Part shown: positions 1 to 8,511 of the stretch, piece by piece
Layout: each line of letters begins with the position of its first letter
Position numbering within the stretch: the stretch's first letter is position 1
Origin: Chromohalobacter sp. 11-W
Lineage (GTDB): Bacteria; Pseudomonadota; Gammaproteobacteria; Pseudomonadales; Halomonadaceae
Length of the DNA stretch: 64,000 bases
Direction of reading: 5' to 3'
NCBI RefSeq assembly: GCF_029889905.1
Contig: NZ_JARANZ010000014.1
Location: 1 to 64,000 of the forward strand
Translations under genes and position numbers: made by a program
Notes under the pieces: model-generated
What the model was told of the DNA's origin: nothing
Databases searched by the model: none
What the model saw: the letters and a program-made list of their open reading frames with translations, nothing else

Positions 1-117
1 ATGATCGTCCCCGAAAACGGCTCGGTTATCGGACACCGGCACAGGTTTTCCTGGGGGAATACTCAGGGGCCCTGGATACCGCAGGTGCTGCACTTATTAG
101 TTGAATTCAGGGTTTAA
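1..117 (+). CDS. Possible 3' end of a gene entering from the left
   Basis: The frame is open from base 1 and closes with TAA at 115-117, giving 38 residues. The first codon happens to be ATG, but no upstream sequence is available to judge a ribosome binding site, so this could be the tail of a longer gene. The peptide is rich in Gly, Trp, His and Arg and matches no family I recognise. It may equally be non-coding debris belonging to the degenerate patch that follows. Confidence 0.2.
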   Translation: MIVPENGSVIGHRHRFSWGNTQGPWIPQVLHLLVEFRV

Positions 118-160
118 GGACGGAGTTTCGATACCTCGTTGCATCCAGAGAAGAGGCCTA

Positions 161-304
161 ATGATGCCTAAGTTCAAGGTTACACGTGTCGAGGGAGACT
201 TTATGGTGGAATCATTATCTGAAGTTATCTTGCAAGATGAAAAAATTTTCCGTGAGAATGGAAGGTTTTTCCTAGAATTCACATATGATAGGTTTTACCT
301 ATAA
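161..304 (+). CDS. Small hypothetical protein (47 aa), AT-rich
   Basis: The ORF starts at one of two adjacent ATGs (161 or 164) behind a GAGG motif. It encodes a 47-residue, mostly charged protein beginning MMPKFKVTRVEGDF. I do not recognise the family. Base composition is clearly more AT-rich than the surrounding genome, which suggests acquired DNA. Its 3' end overlaps the next small ORF by 20 bp in another frame. The two pieces could be one gene split by a frameshift, because the sense of the sequence (alternating beta-like and charged segments) carries on across the junction. Confidence 0.4.
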   Translation: MMPKFKVTRVEGDFMVESLSEVILQDEKIFRENGRFFLEFTYDRFYL

Positions 305-446
305 TAAAGTGGAAGTTGACGCATTTGTACTTAATGGCATAGTTAGAGGTCAAAGTAAAACTTTGGGCTTGGGTATTGTAATCAAAAGCAATGGTGAAAA
401 TCAGCTTTGGTGGTTTTTGGATGGTGAGCGGGTGCAGCAGGTCTAA
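285..446 (+). CDS. Small hypothetical protein (53 aa), overlapping the previous ORF
   Basis: A 53-residue frame from ATG 285 to TAA 444-446. The protein begins MIGFTYNKVEVDAF and ends GENQLWWFLDGERVQQV, a plausible small beta-rich domain. It overlaps the 3' end of the preceding ORF, so it is either translationally coupled or the second half of a frameshifted gene. There is no recognisable ribosome binding site of its own. The AT-rich composition matches its neighbour, and both probably arrived together. No function is assigned. Confidence 0.4.
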   Translation: MIGFTYNKVEVDAFVLNGIVRGQSKTLGLGIVIKSNGENQLWWFLDGERVQQV

Positions 447-554
447 TCTTGACTATGCAAAATCAAGCTGCCATTTGGAGTTTCTGGTTCTGCTTGGATG
501 AAGTGACCTCCTCCAAAGCTGCACAAGCTATAGTGCAGTTATCAGGAGGAGAAA

Positions 555-790
555 ATGAGTGACGACACCCCCATCAAACGATGGACTGCGAAGTGCAAAG
601 CGTCCGTGTCATGGACATCTTCAAGGGCAAGGCCACGGTCGCTGAGGTCGCCCGACAGCATGATCTCACCGTCTCCGCGGTCGAAGGCAGGGTTGATGAA
701 ACCCAGCGCAACATGGAGAACGGGTTCAAGGCCCGTCCCAAGAATACCCGCGAGCAAGACGGGGCCGACTTGTGGGAAACGAAGGGGTAA
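555..790 (+). pseudogene. Transposase orfA relic (IS3-type helix-turn-helix protein), frameshifted
   Basis: The gene has an excellent ribosome binding site (AGGAGG at 545-550) and starts MSDDTPIKRWTAK. At about 613-617 the reading moves to the next frame, which continues with MDIFKGKATVAEVARQHDL, the helix-turn-helix core typical of orfA transposase subunits, up to a premature TAA at 788-790. A one-base deletion explains the shift. The rest of the element, including any catalytic orfB, is missing, so it cannot transpose by itself. It marks an old insertion at the left edge of the accessory patch. Confidence 0.7.
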
Positions 791-821
791 TTTTAGGAGT
801 CAAAATAGGTCACTCCACACA

Positions 822-950
822 TATGGGCTTGCTTCCACAGCTATGCCAGCCATGCTCGATAGCGCCACGAGCCCGACGACGATGGAGAGAGTGTCGATAG
901 GCATCTGCAGTACCAGGGCGAGCCCACCGACTGAGTCTCTGACGGCGCTA
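822..950 (-). pseudogene. Decayed duplicate of the 3' end of the MFS transporter gene
   Basis: This stretch is a diverged copy of 2933-3065, the 3' end of the MFS gene on the same strand. The copied protein segment GGLALVLQMPIDTLSIVVGL corresponds to GGLALALQMPVDALSIVAGI in the intact gene. A small deletion within the copy shifts the frame near the C-terminus. Only about the last 40 codons are present, so it is non-functional. It either records a duplication or is the remnant of a second, related exporter. Confidence 0.7.
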
Positions 951-1135
951 CATCGCGCGATTGCTTCAGGTGAGGACCACCAACTTCCTGAGTAATGAGC
1001 GTTTAAAGTCTCATTGTATGGTCTTGTGGGTAATAAAATGCTCATCTTCTTGCTATCTCATGCAGGCCGCATCATAGTGAGCACTTAAGTACTCACAAGC
1101 TATCTAATGAGCCTTAAAATGCCCAATTTGATGAG

Positions 1136-1474
1136 ATGGCAATGAAACGGCCGCGCAGCTACTCCCGCGTTACTAAGCAGACACTTTCGATCCTCGGCAA
1201 GCTGATCAAGGCTAGCCGTTTGGAGCGGGAGCTCACCGCTGCCGAACTGTCTGAACGCGCAGGCATCTCGCGTAAGACCCTCCGGAACATCGAAAATGGC
1301 GAAGCCGGCACCGAGATCGGCATCGTCTTCGAGGTCGCCACACTCGTTGGCGTGCGGTTGTTCGATGTCGACGACCGGGCAGGTGTGATGCATAACGCCC
1401 ATCTCGAGGAAAAATTGACGCTGCTGCCGAAGCGGGTTCGCCCGAGCAGGCAGGAGGTCGATGATGACTTCTAG
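1136..1474 (+). CDS. hipB: HipB-like antitoxin, XRE-family DNA-binding protein
   Basis: This 112-residue protein carries an XRE-type helix-turn-helix at about residues 20-75, with the typical LTAAELSERAGISRKTLRNI recognition segment. It overlaps the downstream hipA-like gene by 14 bp. This is the classic antitoxin-first order, so it should neutralise HipA and autorepress the operon. A second ATG two codons on (1142) is an alternative start, and no strong ribosome binding site separates them. The C-terminal 30 residues are charged and are the likely HipA-contact and proteolysis-sensitive tail (inference from the family). Confidence 0.8.
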   Translation: MAMKRPRSYSRVTKQTLSILGKLIKASRLERELTAAELSERAGISRKTLRNIENGEAGTEIGIVFEVATLVGVRLFDVDDRAGVMHNAHLEEKLTLLPKRVRPSRQEVDDDF

Positions 1475-2777
1475 ACTGGCGCAGCCACGAGAGGCCTATG
1501 TCTGGATCTGGCTGCCGGGAGAGACACAACCCGTGGTGGCCGGTCGCGTCGCGCAGCATGGCGATAGCTACAGCTTCAACTATGGCGCCAGCTACCGGGC
1601 ACGTGATGGTGCGATCCCGATCTATGAGCCCGAACTGCCCCTGCGCCGCGGCCTGATAGAACCGACCGCCGGCCTGTCGATGGCCAGTTGCCTGCGTGAC
1701 GCCTCGCCCGATGCCTGGGGTCGCCGGGTGATCATCAATCGTATGATGGGGGGCAAAGCCGACGCCGCAGCTGACGACATCTCCGAACTCACCTATTGGC
1801 TCGAATCGGGATCAGACCGGATCGGTGCCCTCGACTTTCAGCATTCCGCCACGGAATACGTGCCTCGCCTCAAAGCCGAGGCGTCTTATGAAGAGTTGCT
1901 GGAAGCGGCTGAACGGATCGAGAAGGGCGCCCCGCTGACGCCCGCCCTCGATCAGGCGTTGAACCACGGCACCTCGATCGGCGGCGCCCGCCCGAAGGCC
2001 CTGATCGATCATGGCGATCGCAAAATGATCGCCAAGTTCTCGTCGAGCACGGACATTTACAGCGTAGTGAAGGCGGAATTCATCGCCATGAAGCTGGCGG
2101 CTGCCTGTGAGCTCGATGTCGCCCCGGTCTCGATGACCGCGGCGGCCGGCAAGGATGTGCTGCTCATCGACCGCTTCGATCGCATCAAATCAGGGGCTGG
2201 CTGGCAGCGAAAAGCGATGGTGTCGGCGCTGACGATGCTCGGCCTTGACGAAATGATGGCGCGCTATGCGTCTTACGAAGACCTTGCCGAAGTCATCCGT
2301 CACCGCTTCACCGATCCGAAGCAAACGCTGCGCGAGCTCTACGCTCGGATCGTCTTCAATATCCTGTGCGGCAACACGGACGATCATGCCCGTAACCATG
2401 CCGCGTTCTGGGACGGCAGGATGCTCTCGTTGACCCCGGCCTATGACATCTGCCCGCAGGGGCGAACGGGCAACGAGGCGACTCAGGCGATGCTGATCAG
2501 GGGCGAAAACCGTATGAGTACGCTGCATAGCTGCCTCGCGGCCGCCCCGGACTTCCTGCTCAATGACGAACAAGCCCAGGCCATCATCGAGAACCAACTC
2601 GTCACGATCGCTAGTGCATGGGACGGGGTCTGCGAGCAAGCCAAACTGACCGAGACCGACCGCAGGCTTTTCGCCGGCCGACAGTTTCTGAACAGCTACT
2701 GCGTCGAAGGCCTCGGCGCCGCGCATAGCACGATACTAGATGGCTTTGCGGCCGCACGCGCGCAGTTGCTCGGCTAA
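1461..2777 (+). CDS. hipA: HipA-family serine/threonine kinase toxin
   Basis: 438 residues, the normal HipA length. Characterised HipA kinases phosphorylate glutamyl-tRNA synthetase or other targets and slow growth. Visible landmarks are the Gly-rich segment TSIGGARPKA (171-180), the nucleotide-binding lysine strand MIAKFS (189-194), DRFDR (237-241), the catalytic loop GNTDDHARNH (304-313) and the metal-binding PAYDI (326-330). All expected active-site residues are present, so the kinase looks intact. It is translationally coupled to the HTH antitoxin upstream. The pair sits beside transposon debris, consistent with mobility. Confidence 0.9.
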   Translation: MMTSRLAQPREAYVWIWLPGETQPVVAGRVAQHGDSYSFNYGASYRARDGAIPIYEPELPLRRGLIEPTAGLSMASCLRDASPDAWGRRVIINRMMGGKADAAADDISELTYWLESGSDRIGALDFQHSATEYVPRLKAEASYEELLEAAERIEKGAPLTPALDQALNHGTSIGGARPKALIDHGDRKMIAKFSSSTDIYSVVKAEFIAMKLAAACELDVAPVSMTAAAGKDVLLIDRFDRIKSGAGWQRKAMVSALTMLGLDEMMARYASYEDLAEVIRHRFTDPKQTLRELYARIVFNILCGNTDDHARNHAAFWDGRMLSLTPAYDICPQGRTGNEATQAMLIRGENRMSTLHSCLAAAPDFLLNDEQAQAIIENQLVTIASAWDGVCEQAKLTETDRRLFAGRQFLNSYCVEGLGAAHSTILDGFAAARAQLLG

Positions 2778-2903
2778 CAAGGCGGCACGGGTCAAGCCCG
2801 CCGGCCCGCGCATCGCGACCAGCGCCATCTCGGCGAGATGATCGTCTTTGGCAGCACTGACCCGGCCCGGTCGGCGGCGCTCAGTATCACGGGTGTGGTG
2901 AGT

Positions 2904-4085
2904 TCACGAATCAGGGCAGGCTATGCCGCGTGCATGGGTTCGCTTCCACAGCCATGCCTGCACGCCCATGCCCGATAGCGCCACGATGCCGGCGACGATG
3001 GAGAGCGCGTCGACAGGCATCTGCAGCGCCAGGGCGAGTCCGCCGAGCGAGGCGCCAAGGGCGCTGCCGAGATAGAGCGCGGATTCGTTCAAGGCCACTG
3101 CCAGGTTGCCGTCGCCCTGGAGTTCGCGGGCTTTCATCAACTCGTTGTTCTGGGGCACCTGCAGTGCCCAGCCCACGGCGCCCCAGAGCGCGATCGGGAT
3201 CAGCGCCAACCAAGAGCTGATGCCGAGTAGCAGTGGCAGGGCGATCAGCGCGATACCTAGCAGCAGCATGATAGCGAAGGTGAGCCTGGTGCCCGAGAAG
3301 CGGTCGACCAGCGTGCCGATCAGGAAGCTGCCGAGTACCCCGCCTACGCCCCACACCCATAGGTAGGGCGTCACCGAGCGCTCACCGTGGGCGCTGATCA
3401 GCGGCGCGATAAAGGTATACATGCCCAGGCTGGCGACGGCGGCCAGCAGGGAGATGCCGAGCAGACCGGTGACCCGGCGGTCGGTCAGGATGGAGAGCTT
3501 GCGTCGCATCGGCACCACCTGGGCGGCGGGCATGGGCGGTAGCCGGCAGATCAGGCCGATCAGTGCCACCAACCCGATCAATGCGATCAACCACAGGGCG
3601 GCTTGCCATCCCCAACGCTCTGCTAGCAGTAGGCCAAGCGGCACGCCGAGCACGGTGCCGCTTGCCATGCCACCCATGATGATCGAGATCGTCTTGCCGC
3701 GAGCCCCCGCCGGCGCCACGCCAACGGCCGCCGCAATGCCGATGGCGAGATAGGTGCCCGCCGCCATGCCGGCCAGCACGCGCCAGGCCATCAGGGCGGC
3801 GAGGCTGGTGGTCAGCGCGCTCGCTGCGTTGGCGATCACGAATAATCCCAGCATCAGAAACAGGCCGCCGCGTTGGCGATGCGCGGGCAACAGGGCGACA
3901 CAGAGTGGCGAGCCGAGCCCGTAGGCCAGCGTGAAGGCGGTGACCAACTGGGCGGCCACGGATACCGAGACCGTAAAGTCGGCCTGAATCATCGGGATCA
4001 GCCCGGCAGTAACGTAAGAGGCCATGCCCAGCGCGAAGGCGCCGATGGCCACCAGATAGGTGGTGCTATGTGTTCCGCGTGTCAT
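2904..4085 (-). CDS. MFS transporter, DHA1/AraJ-like drug or sugar exporter
   Basis: A 393-residue hydrophobic protein with about 12 membrane segments. It starts MTRGTHSTTYLVAIGAFALG and has the DHA1-type layout of inner-membrane proton antiporters such as AraJ/YdhP. The substrate cannot be read from sequence. It diverges from an XRE-type regulator with only 110 bp between the starts, so that regulator probably controls it. A decayed copy of its last 40 codons lies at 822-950. Confidence 0.82.
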   Translation of the reverse strand: MTRGTHSTTYLVAIGAFALGMASYVTAGLIPMIQADFTVSVSVAAQLVTAFTLAYGLGSPLCVALLPAHRQRGGLFLMLGLFVIANAASALTTSLAALMAWRVLAGMAAGTYLAIGIAAAVGVAPAGARGKTISIIMGGMASGTVLGVPLGLLLAERWGWQAALWLIALIGLVALIGLICRLPPMPAAQVVPMRRKLSILTDRRVTGLLGISLLAAVASLGMYTFIAPLISAHGERSVTPYLWVWGVGGVLGSFLIGTLVDRFSGTRLTFAIMLLLGIALIALPLLLGISSWLALIPIALWGAVGWALQVPQNNELMKARELQGDGNLAVALNESALYLGSALGASLGGLALALQMPVDALSIVAGIVALSGMGVQAWLWKRTHARGIACPDS

Positions 4086-4195
4086 CTGTACTTTCCTCGA
4101 GATGTCGAATGGCAGTGCAGGGAAGTACGCGGAGTGTGCGGTTGGCTTTAGAGGGTTACAATTTAACCATTTATGCTATTACTAGAGGCAACAGA

Positions 4196-5047
4196 ATGGC
4201 CCAGGAGAGAACGCTAGACCGCACGCGCCAGGAACTGGCCGAATTTCTACGTACCCGCCGCGAGCGGATCTCGCCCGAGTCGGTAGGCCTCCCGGCGGGA
4301 TCGCGTCGACGCACGCCGGGGCTGCGGCGCGAGGAAGTCGCGGCGCTCTCGGGAGTAGGAGTGACTTGGTACACCTGGCTGGAGCAGGGACGCGAGATCG
4401 GGGTGTCGTCGACCTTTCTCGATAATTTGTCCCGCGCATTGCAACTGGACGCGGCGGAGCGGCACCATTTATTTCTGCTGACTCATCAGCGCCCGCCGGT
4501 CGAGCCGGGCAAGACCTGGTGTCAGGTGCCGCCTCTGGTGAAGCGCCTGATGGACGACCTGATGACACGCCCCAGCTATGTTCTGAACCTGCGTTGGGAC
4601 GTGCTGGCGTGGAACGACGTGGCGGCGCGGGTATTCGGCTTTGACCGTCAGCCAGCCGAATATCGCAATCTGCTCTGGATGCTGTTCACCGACGCCGAAC
4701 TGCGTCGAGTCATTGCCGACTGGCAAACCCAGGCACCGCGCATTCTCTCCAGCTTCCGACGCGACTACGCGCGGGCGGACGGCGACCCCGCCATCGGCAA
4801 TCTGGTGAAGGATCTCACCGCGCACTCTCCCGAGTTTCGCCAATGGTGGCACCGTCACGAAGTGGACGCCCCATGCCAGGGCGTGCGCGCGCTCGATCTC
4901 GATGGGCTGGGCAAGGTCGGCTTCGAGCACACCAGCCTCATCGTCGACGAAGGCCGACACCTACGCCTGGTGGTCTATGCCGTGCAGGAGACGGACCCAC
5001 AGGCCGAGGCTTTTGCGCGCTGGGTGATTGGCGAAAGCGGGGGCTAG
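4196..5047 (+). CDS. XRE-family regulator with MmyB-like ligand-binding domain
   Basis: The 283-residue protein begins MAQERTLDRTRQELAEFLRT. It has an N-terminal helix-turn-helix at about residues 12-87 (LRREEVAALSGVGVTWYTWLEQG is the diagnostic core) and a C-terminal MmyB-like domain (about 105-275) of the PAS-like type thought to bind small ligands. I chose ATG 4196 because the homology starts there; the frame is open further upstream but runs into the divergent MFS promoter. Its position suggests it regulates the MFS exporter (inference). Confidence 0.88.
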   Translation: MAQERTLDRTRQELAEFLRTRRERISPESVGLPAGSRRRTPGLRREEVAALSGVGVTWYTWLEQGREIGVSSTFLDNLSRALQLDAAERHHLFLLTHQRPPVEPGKTWCQVPPLVKRLMDDLMTRPSYVLNLRWDVLAWNDVAARVFGFDRQPAEYRNLLWMLFTDAELRRVIADWQTQAPRILSSFRRDYARADGDPAIGNLVKDLTAHSPEFRQWWHRHEVDAPCQGVRALDLDGLGKVGFEHTSLIVDEGRHLRLVVYAVQETDPQAEAFARWVIGESGG

Positions 5048-5316
5048 ACCATGTCAGTCTTCGTATCTCTCTCGTAGCCCCTGTGAGCGCAAGCGGACTC
5101 CGGGTGAATCCGCATGTCTCAATCCGGTGACCCTAAACCCCATTGACGACCCCCTCGCCAGCATGAAACGATGTGTCCCGTTGGTTAGCAAGTCGCATAT
5201 GTCAGTTGTACTCGAATCGTTCGGTAGTCTGGTTATATCCCCTTGTTTTACCCACTTCATCTGGGGTAGTACCCGGCACTCGTAGTAAAAGCGCTTTCGC
5301 GCTAAGGAATTCGAAA

Positions 5317-5520
5317 ATGGCAACTGGCACAGTTAAGTGGTTTAACGACGCAAAAGGTTTTGGCTTCATTTCTCCCGCCGAAGGTGGTGACGATCTGTTC
5401 GTCCATTTCTCCGAAATTCAAGCTGAAGGCTTTAAATCCCTGCAGGATGGTCAAGACGTCTCGTTTGACGTGACTCAGGGCAAGAAAGGCCTTCAGGCTT
5501 CAAACGTAAAGGCTAACTAA
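5317..5520 (+). CDS. Cold-shock protein, CspA family
   Basis: A 67-residue single cold-shock domain protein starting [20 protein letters not shown]. Both RNA-binding motifs are present: RNP1 (KGFGFI, residues 13-18) and RNP2 (DLFVHF, 26-31). Such proteins bind single-stranded RNA and act as chaperones or antiterminators. The ribosome binding site AAGGAA lies 8 bases before ATG, just after a 5-bp hairpin (AGCGC/GCGCT). The gene is monocistronic, with a roughly 270-bp leader-containing gap upstream and a strong terminator 40 bp downstream. Confidence 0.95.
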   Translation: MATGTVKWFNDAKGFGFISPAEGGDDLFVHFSEIQAEGFKSLQDGQDVSFDVTQGKKGLQASNVKAN

Positions 5521-5560
5521 CTCTGGGTTAGTCTGCGCTGTCGAGCCGCAAGGCTTCGAG

Positions 5561-5595
5561 CACCAAAGCCCGCTTCGGCGGGCTTTGGTGTTTCT
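5561..5595 (+). terminator. Rho-independent terminator of the cold-shock gene
   Basis: A perfect 13-bp stem (5561-5573 with 5578-5590) is closed by a TTCG tetraloop and followed by TTT. It lies 40 bp after the csp stop codon and is one of the clearest terminators in the window. Confidence 0.93.
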
Positions 5596-5790
5596 GCGTG
5601 TCAAAAACGTGCGATTTCGCCTGATGTTGAGTTTTCAGCATCGCTATTCACTACCTGCCTCACCACCTCCCACCGTGCATTACGAACTTTCTTCCCTAAC
5701 CGCCAGGCCCATGCGGTATTAACGTCCCTGAACCCCCGGCCGCAGCCATGTGCTTTACTATCTTCACTTTCATTGATGCAGGAGGCTTCC

Positions 5791-6738
5791 ATGATCGGCG
5801 GCTTGATAGGACTACTGGATGACATCGCCGCATTGGCGAAGTTGTCCGCAGCATCACTGGATGATGTGAGTGCCGCCGCTGGGCGTGCGACGGCGAAGGC
5901 GGCCGGAGTGGTGGTCGATGATACGGCGGTGACCCCGCAATACTTGCAGGGGGTAACGGCGGAGCGTGAACTCTCGATCGTGAAGAAGATCGCGGCGGGG
6001 TCGATCCGCAACAAGCTGATTTTTATCCTGCCGGTGGCCTTGCTGCTGAATCACTTCTTGCCCGGGTTATTGCCGATCATTCTGATGGTCGGTGGTACCT
6101 ACCTGGCTTTCGAGGGCGCGGAGAAGGTCTGGCACAAGCTCTCCGGCGGTCAGGAGGACGACAAGCCGTCGGTCGAAAAGGGGCCGGAGGCGGAGAAAAA
6201 GATCGTCAGCAATGCCGTTCGGACCGACCTGATTCTATCCGCCGAGATCATGGTGATCGCGCTTTCCGCCGTCTCTCACCAGGGATTCTGGTCGCAGCTG
6301 GCGAGCCTGGTGGTGGTCGCGTTTTTCATCACCATTCTGGTGTATGGCGTGGTGGCGCTGTTGATCAGGATGGACGATCTCGGCCTGAAACTCGCCCAGC
6401 GCGATAGCTCGGGCATTCAGAGGCTGGGCCGGAGCCTGGTGACTGCCATGCCCAAGGTGCTGACGGCCATCTCGGTCGTGGGCACCGTCGCCATGCTCTG
6501 GGTCGGCGGGCATATCCTGCTGGTCAACCTGGGTGCCGATGGCACGGGCTGGTTCAACGCGCCCTATGCGTGGGTACACCATGTCGAGCAGGGCATCGGC
6601 GAGGCAACCGGTGGTTTGGGCGGCATGCTGGGCTGGAGCTTCAATACGCTGTGCTCTGCGGTGATTGGCTTTCTGGTGGGCTCGGTCGTCGTGGGTGTGC
6701 TGCATTTCATCCCCTCCAGGAAGGCGCAGTCCGAATAG
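5791..6738 (+). CDS. DUF808 (YedI-type) inner-membrane protein
   Basis: A 315-residue protein starting MIGGLIGLLDDIAALAKLSA, which is the signature start of DUF808/YedI proteins. The start at 5791 is supported by GGAGG at 5781-5785; an in-frame ATG 18 bp upstream has nothing comparable. Several hydrophobic segments (about residues 78-105, 150-200, 225-250 and 280-310) indicate a polytopic membrane protein. The function is unknown in the family. It stands alone between the csp terminator and a degenerate region. Confidence 0.88.
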   Translation: MIGGLIGLLDDIAALAKLSAASLDDVSAAAGRATAKAAGVVVDDTAVTPQYLQGVTAERELSIVKKIAAGSIRNKLIFILPVALLLNHFLPGLLPIILMVGGTYLAFEGAEKVWHKLSGGQEDDKPSVEKGPEAEKKIVSNAVRTDLILSAEIMVIALSAVSHQGFWSQLASLVVVAFFITILVYGVVALLIRMDDLGLKLAQRDSSGIQRLGRSLVTAMPKVLTAISVVGTVAMLWVGGHILLVNLGADGTGWFNAPYAWVHHVEQGIGEATGGLGGMLGWSFNTLCSAVIGFLVGSVVVGVLHFIPSRKAQSE

Positions 6739-6791
6739 GTATGAGCCGCGAAGTGTGTATCAGGCATCTAAGGGCCCGCCACCTGAACTGA

Positions 6792-7106
6792 TCCTCTCGA
6801 ATCGATGATGGGCATAGTGCGGTACATCTACACACCGAGGATGGGAGCGTATGGCCGATCCAGGCTGAGCTTGCCGAGCTGTTTGCGACGTCGAAGCAAA
6901 ATGTAAGCTTGCACGTTCGTAACATACTGAAGGAAAGCGAGTTATCTCGAGAGGCAGTTGTCAAGGAATCCTTGATAACTGCCTCTGACGGGAAGCGTTA
7001 TAAAGTCAACTGGTATAGCCTGCCGATGATCTTGGCAGTGGGATATCGGGTGCGCTCGCTGCACGGATACGACCGCTACCAAGCCCATCCTGCGCGTCAG
7101 CTCTGA
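6792..7106 (+). pseudogene. RhuM-family gene relic, truncated at both ends
   Basis: The frame reads DDGHSAVHLHTEDGSVWPIQ, then AELAELFATSKQNVSLHVRN and WYSLPMILAVGYRVRS. This is the N-terminal DNA-binding-like domain of RhuM family proteins. There is no start codon at the expected place (the frame is closed by TGA at 6789), and homology stops abruptly after RVRS. It is therefore a two-sided truncation. It belongs to a different RhuM subgroup from the intact gene at 32117, so it is probably an independent insertion. Confidence 0.72.
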
Positions 7107-7151
7107 AGGCCAGAAAAGTTCTAGCGCTGGCGCTGAAAGAAAATAAAGGTA

Positions 7152-7440
7152 TCAATTTTCATCGCTTTTAAAGAACTCGATCATCCTTTTACCGATCTCT
7201 TCAGGTTGTTCTTCAGGCATATAATGGCCGCAGTTCCGGACGATACCGCCTTCGATATGGTTTGCTAACTCGATGTGTCCCTTTGCGTCTATTGACCGCA
7301 ACGCATCCCAGAGTATGACTGCCATGGATGGTGATGTCCTCAGTGGCCATCGCCTGAAGCTCGGCTTCCGGCCCAACATCGGCATGCGGGACCACAGTGC
7401 CGATTCGGATTTAACGGTTCCAACCATCAGGGCGGAACAG
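7152..7440 (-). pseudogene. Alpha/beta hydrolase 3' relic
   Basis: Only the C-terminal part is readable. The segment GGIVRNCGHYMPEEQPEEIG followed by KRMIEFF matches the end of epoxide-hydrolase-like alpha/beta hydrolases, including the catalytic histidine in NCGHYMPEE. Upstream the similarity scatters over two frames, as expected after small indels, and the nucleophile elbow is absent. The gene is dead. It lies between the RhuM relic and an intact deaminase gene. Confidence 0.6.
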
Positions 7441-7484
7441 TGTGGCAGGATTATTATTGGCCTGGGACGAACTTAGTGGGGTAT

Positions 7485-7967
7485 TCACAGAAAACTCCTC
7501 TTGCGTTTCCAAAGGTTGAATGGCTCGAGTGCCAAGGTGGTGGCGTGTTTGTGTACCTTCATCGGCCACTGGTCGGGGAAATGCGCCAGCATCTGGTACG
7601 AACCTCGGTAATCGAAGCCCGCTTCGGCGGCACCGTCCCGATCGACCGCGTAGATCACCTCGTCGATACCTGCGAAGAGTGCGTTCAGGTAGCACATGGC
7701 ACAGGGCTCGCCCGAAGCCAGGAGCATCTTCCCCCGCAATTGGCTGGCGCCGATGTTACGACACGCGTCTCTGATTGCCTCGACTTCCGCATGGGCGGTC
7801 GGGTCGTGATGTTCAAGAACGCGGTTTACGCCACGCCCCAGAACCGTTCCGGAGGCATCAACAACAAAGGCCGTGAAGGGTATGCCGCCACTACGGACAT
7901 GCTCAGTGGAGTAGGCAACAACATCATCCATGAGCTGCGAGAAGCGATCAGTTGGACTAGTGGACAT
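7485..7967 (-). CDS. Cytidine/deoxycytidylate-type nucleoside deaminase (guanine deaminase-like)
   Basis: A 160-residue zinc-dependent deaminase. Zinc and proton-shuttle motifs are intact: HAE at 59-61 and PCAMC at 88-92. The HAE/PCxxC spacing and the segment GGIPFTAFVVD resemble the guanine deaminase/TadA-like branch, so the substrate is probably a purine base or nucleoside (inference). The ATG at 7967 follows GGGAG at a good distance; a longer start 30 bp upstream is less likely. It is the last gene of a probable DsbA-SMR-SMR-deaminase unit, 84 bp after the second SMR gene. Confidence 0.86.
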   Translation of the reverse strand: MSTSPTDRFSQLMDDVVAYSTEHVRSGGIPFTAFVVDASGTVLGRGVNRVLEHHDPTAHAEVEAIRDACRNIGASQLRGKMLLASGEPCAMCYLNALFAGIDEVIYAVDRDGAAEAGFDYRGSYQMLAHFPDQWPMKVHKHATTLALEPFNLWKRKRSFL

Positions 7968-8051
7968 CACTGTCTCCCGACGGGGTGGATCCTGCATGAG
8001 AGGACAAGCGGCTTGTGGCAGCTTGTCCTTTCGAGCACGTTTGAGTCTCGT

Positions 8052-8444
8052 TCAGGACGCTACGAGGCCTGATTCATCGGCTTGCAGTTTCTCGCTACTG
8101 GCCAGTTTCAGCCAGATGACACCAGCGATGATGACGGCGAGCCAGAAGGCCTGGGTCAGAGTGAGGGATTGTTCGAAAAGCACGCTGCCGAATACAGCCG
8201 AGCCTACCGCGCCGATGCCCGCCCATACGGCATAGCCAATTCCGATGTCGATTGTCTTCAAGGCGATGCTCAGCGCATACAACGTAAGCAGGAAGAAGAC
8301 GATTGCCGAGATCGACCAGCTCAGAACGGTAAAGGCTTCGCTACCCGCGACACTCAAGGCATAAACGATTTCGAAGGCGCCGGCGAGCAGTAGCGCGAGC
8401 CATGCACGACCGTTGTTGGCTTGGGGAGTAGATGTGTTAATCAT
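8052..8444 (-). CDS. Small multidrug resistance (SMR) family protein, longer partner
   Basis: A 130-residue protein with four hydrophobic helices, starting MINTSTPQANNGRAWLALLL. The essential membrane glutamate of SMR proteins is present at position 25 (AGAFEI), displaced by an N-terminal extension of about 11 residues, and there is a polar C-terminal tail. It has an AAAGGAAA ribosome binding site. It follows another SMR gene by 67 bp. Such unequal neighbours commonly form heterodimeric exporters (YkkCD, EbrAB and similar), so joint function as a proton-coupled cation or guanidinium-type exporter is likely. Confidence 0.88.
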   Translation of the reverse strand: MINTSTPQANNGRAWLALLLAGAFEIVYALSVAGSEAFTVLSWSISAIVFFLLTLYALSIALKTIDIGIGYAVWAGIGAVGSAVFGSVLFEQSLTLTQAFWLAVIIAGVIWLKLASSEKLQADESGLVAS

Positions 8445-8511
8445 GTCGATTTCCTTTGGTTTAGTGCTGATTTCATAGGTACCGCCATTGCGGTCATTGC
8501 GTGATTTGTCC

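Noticed and set aside
555-995. A 146-codon frame starting at the transposase start codon
   Set aside because: After about 20 codons it leaves the orfA reading and crosses into the antisense of the MFS relic, so it is an artefact of the frameshift.
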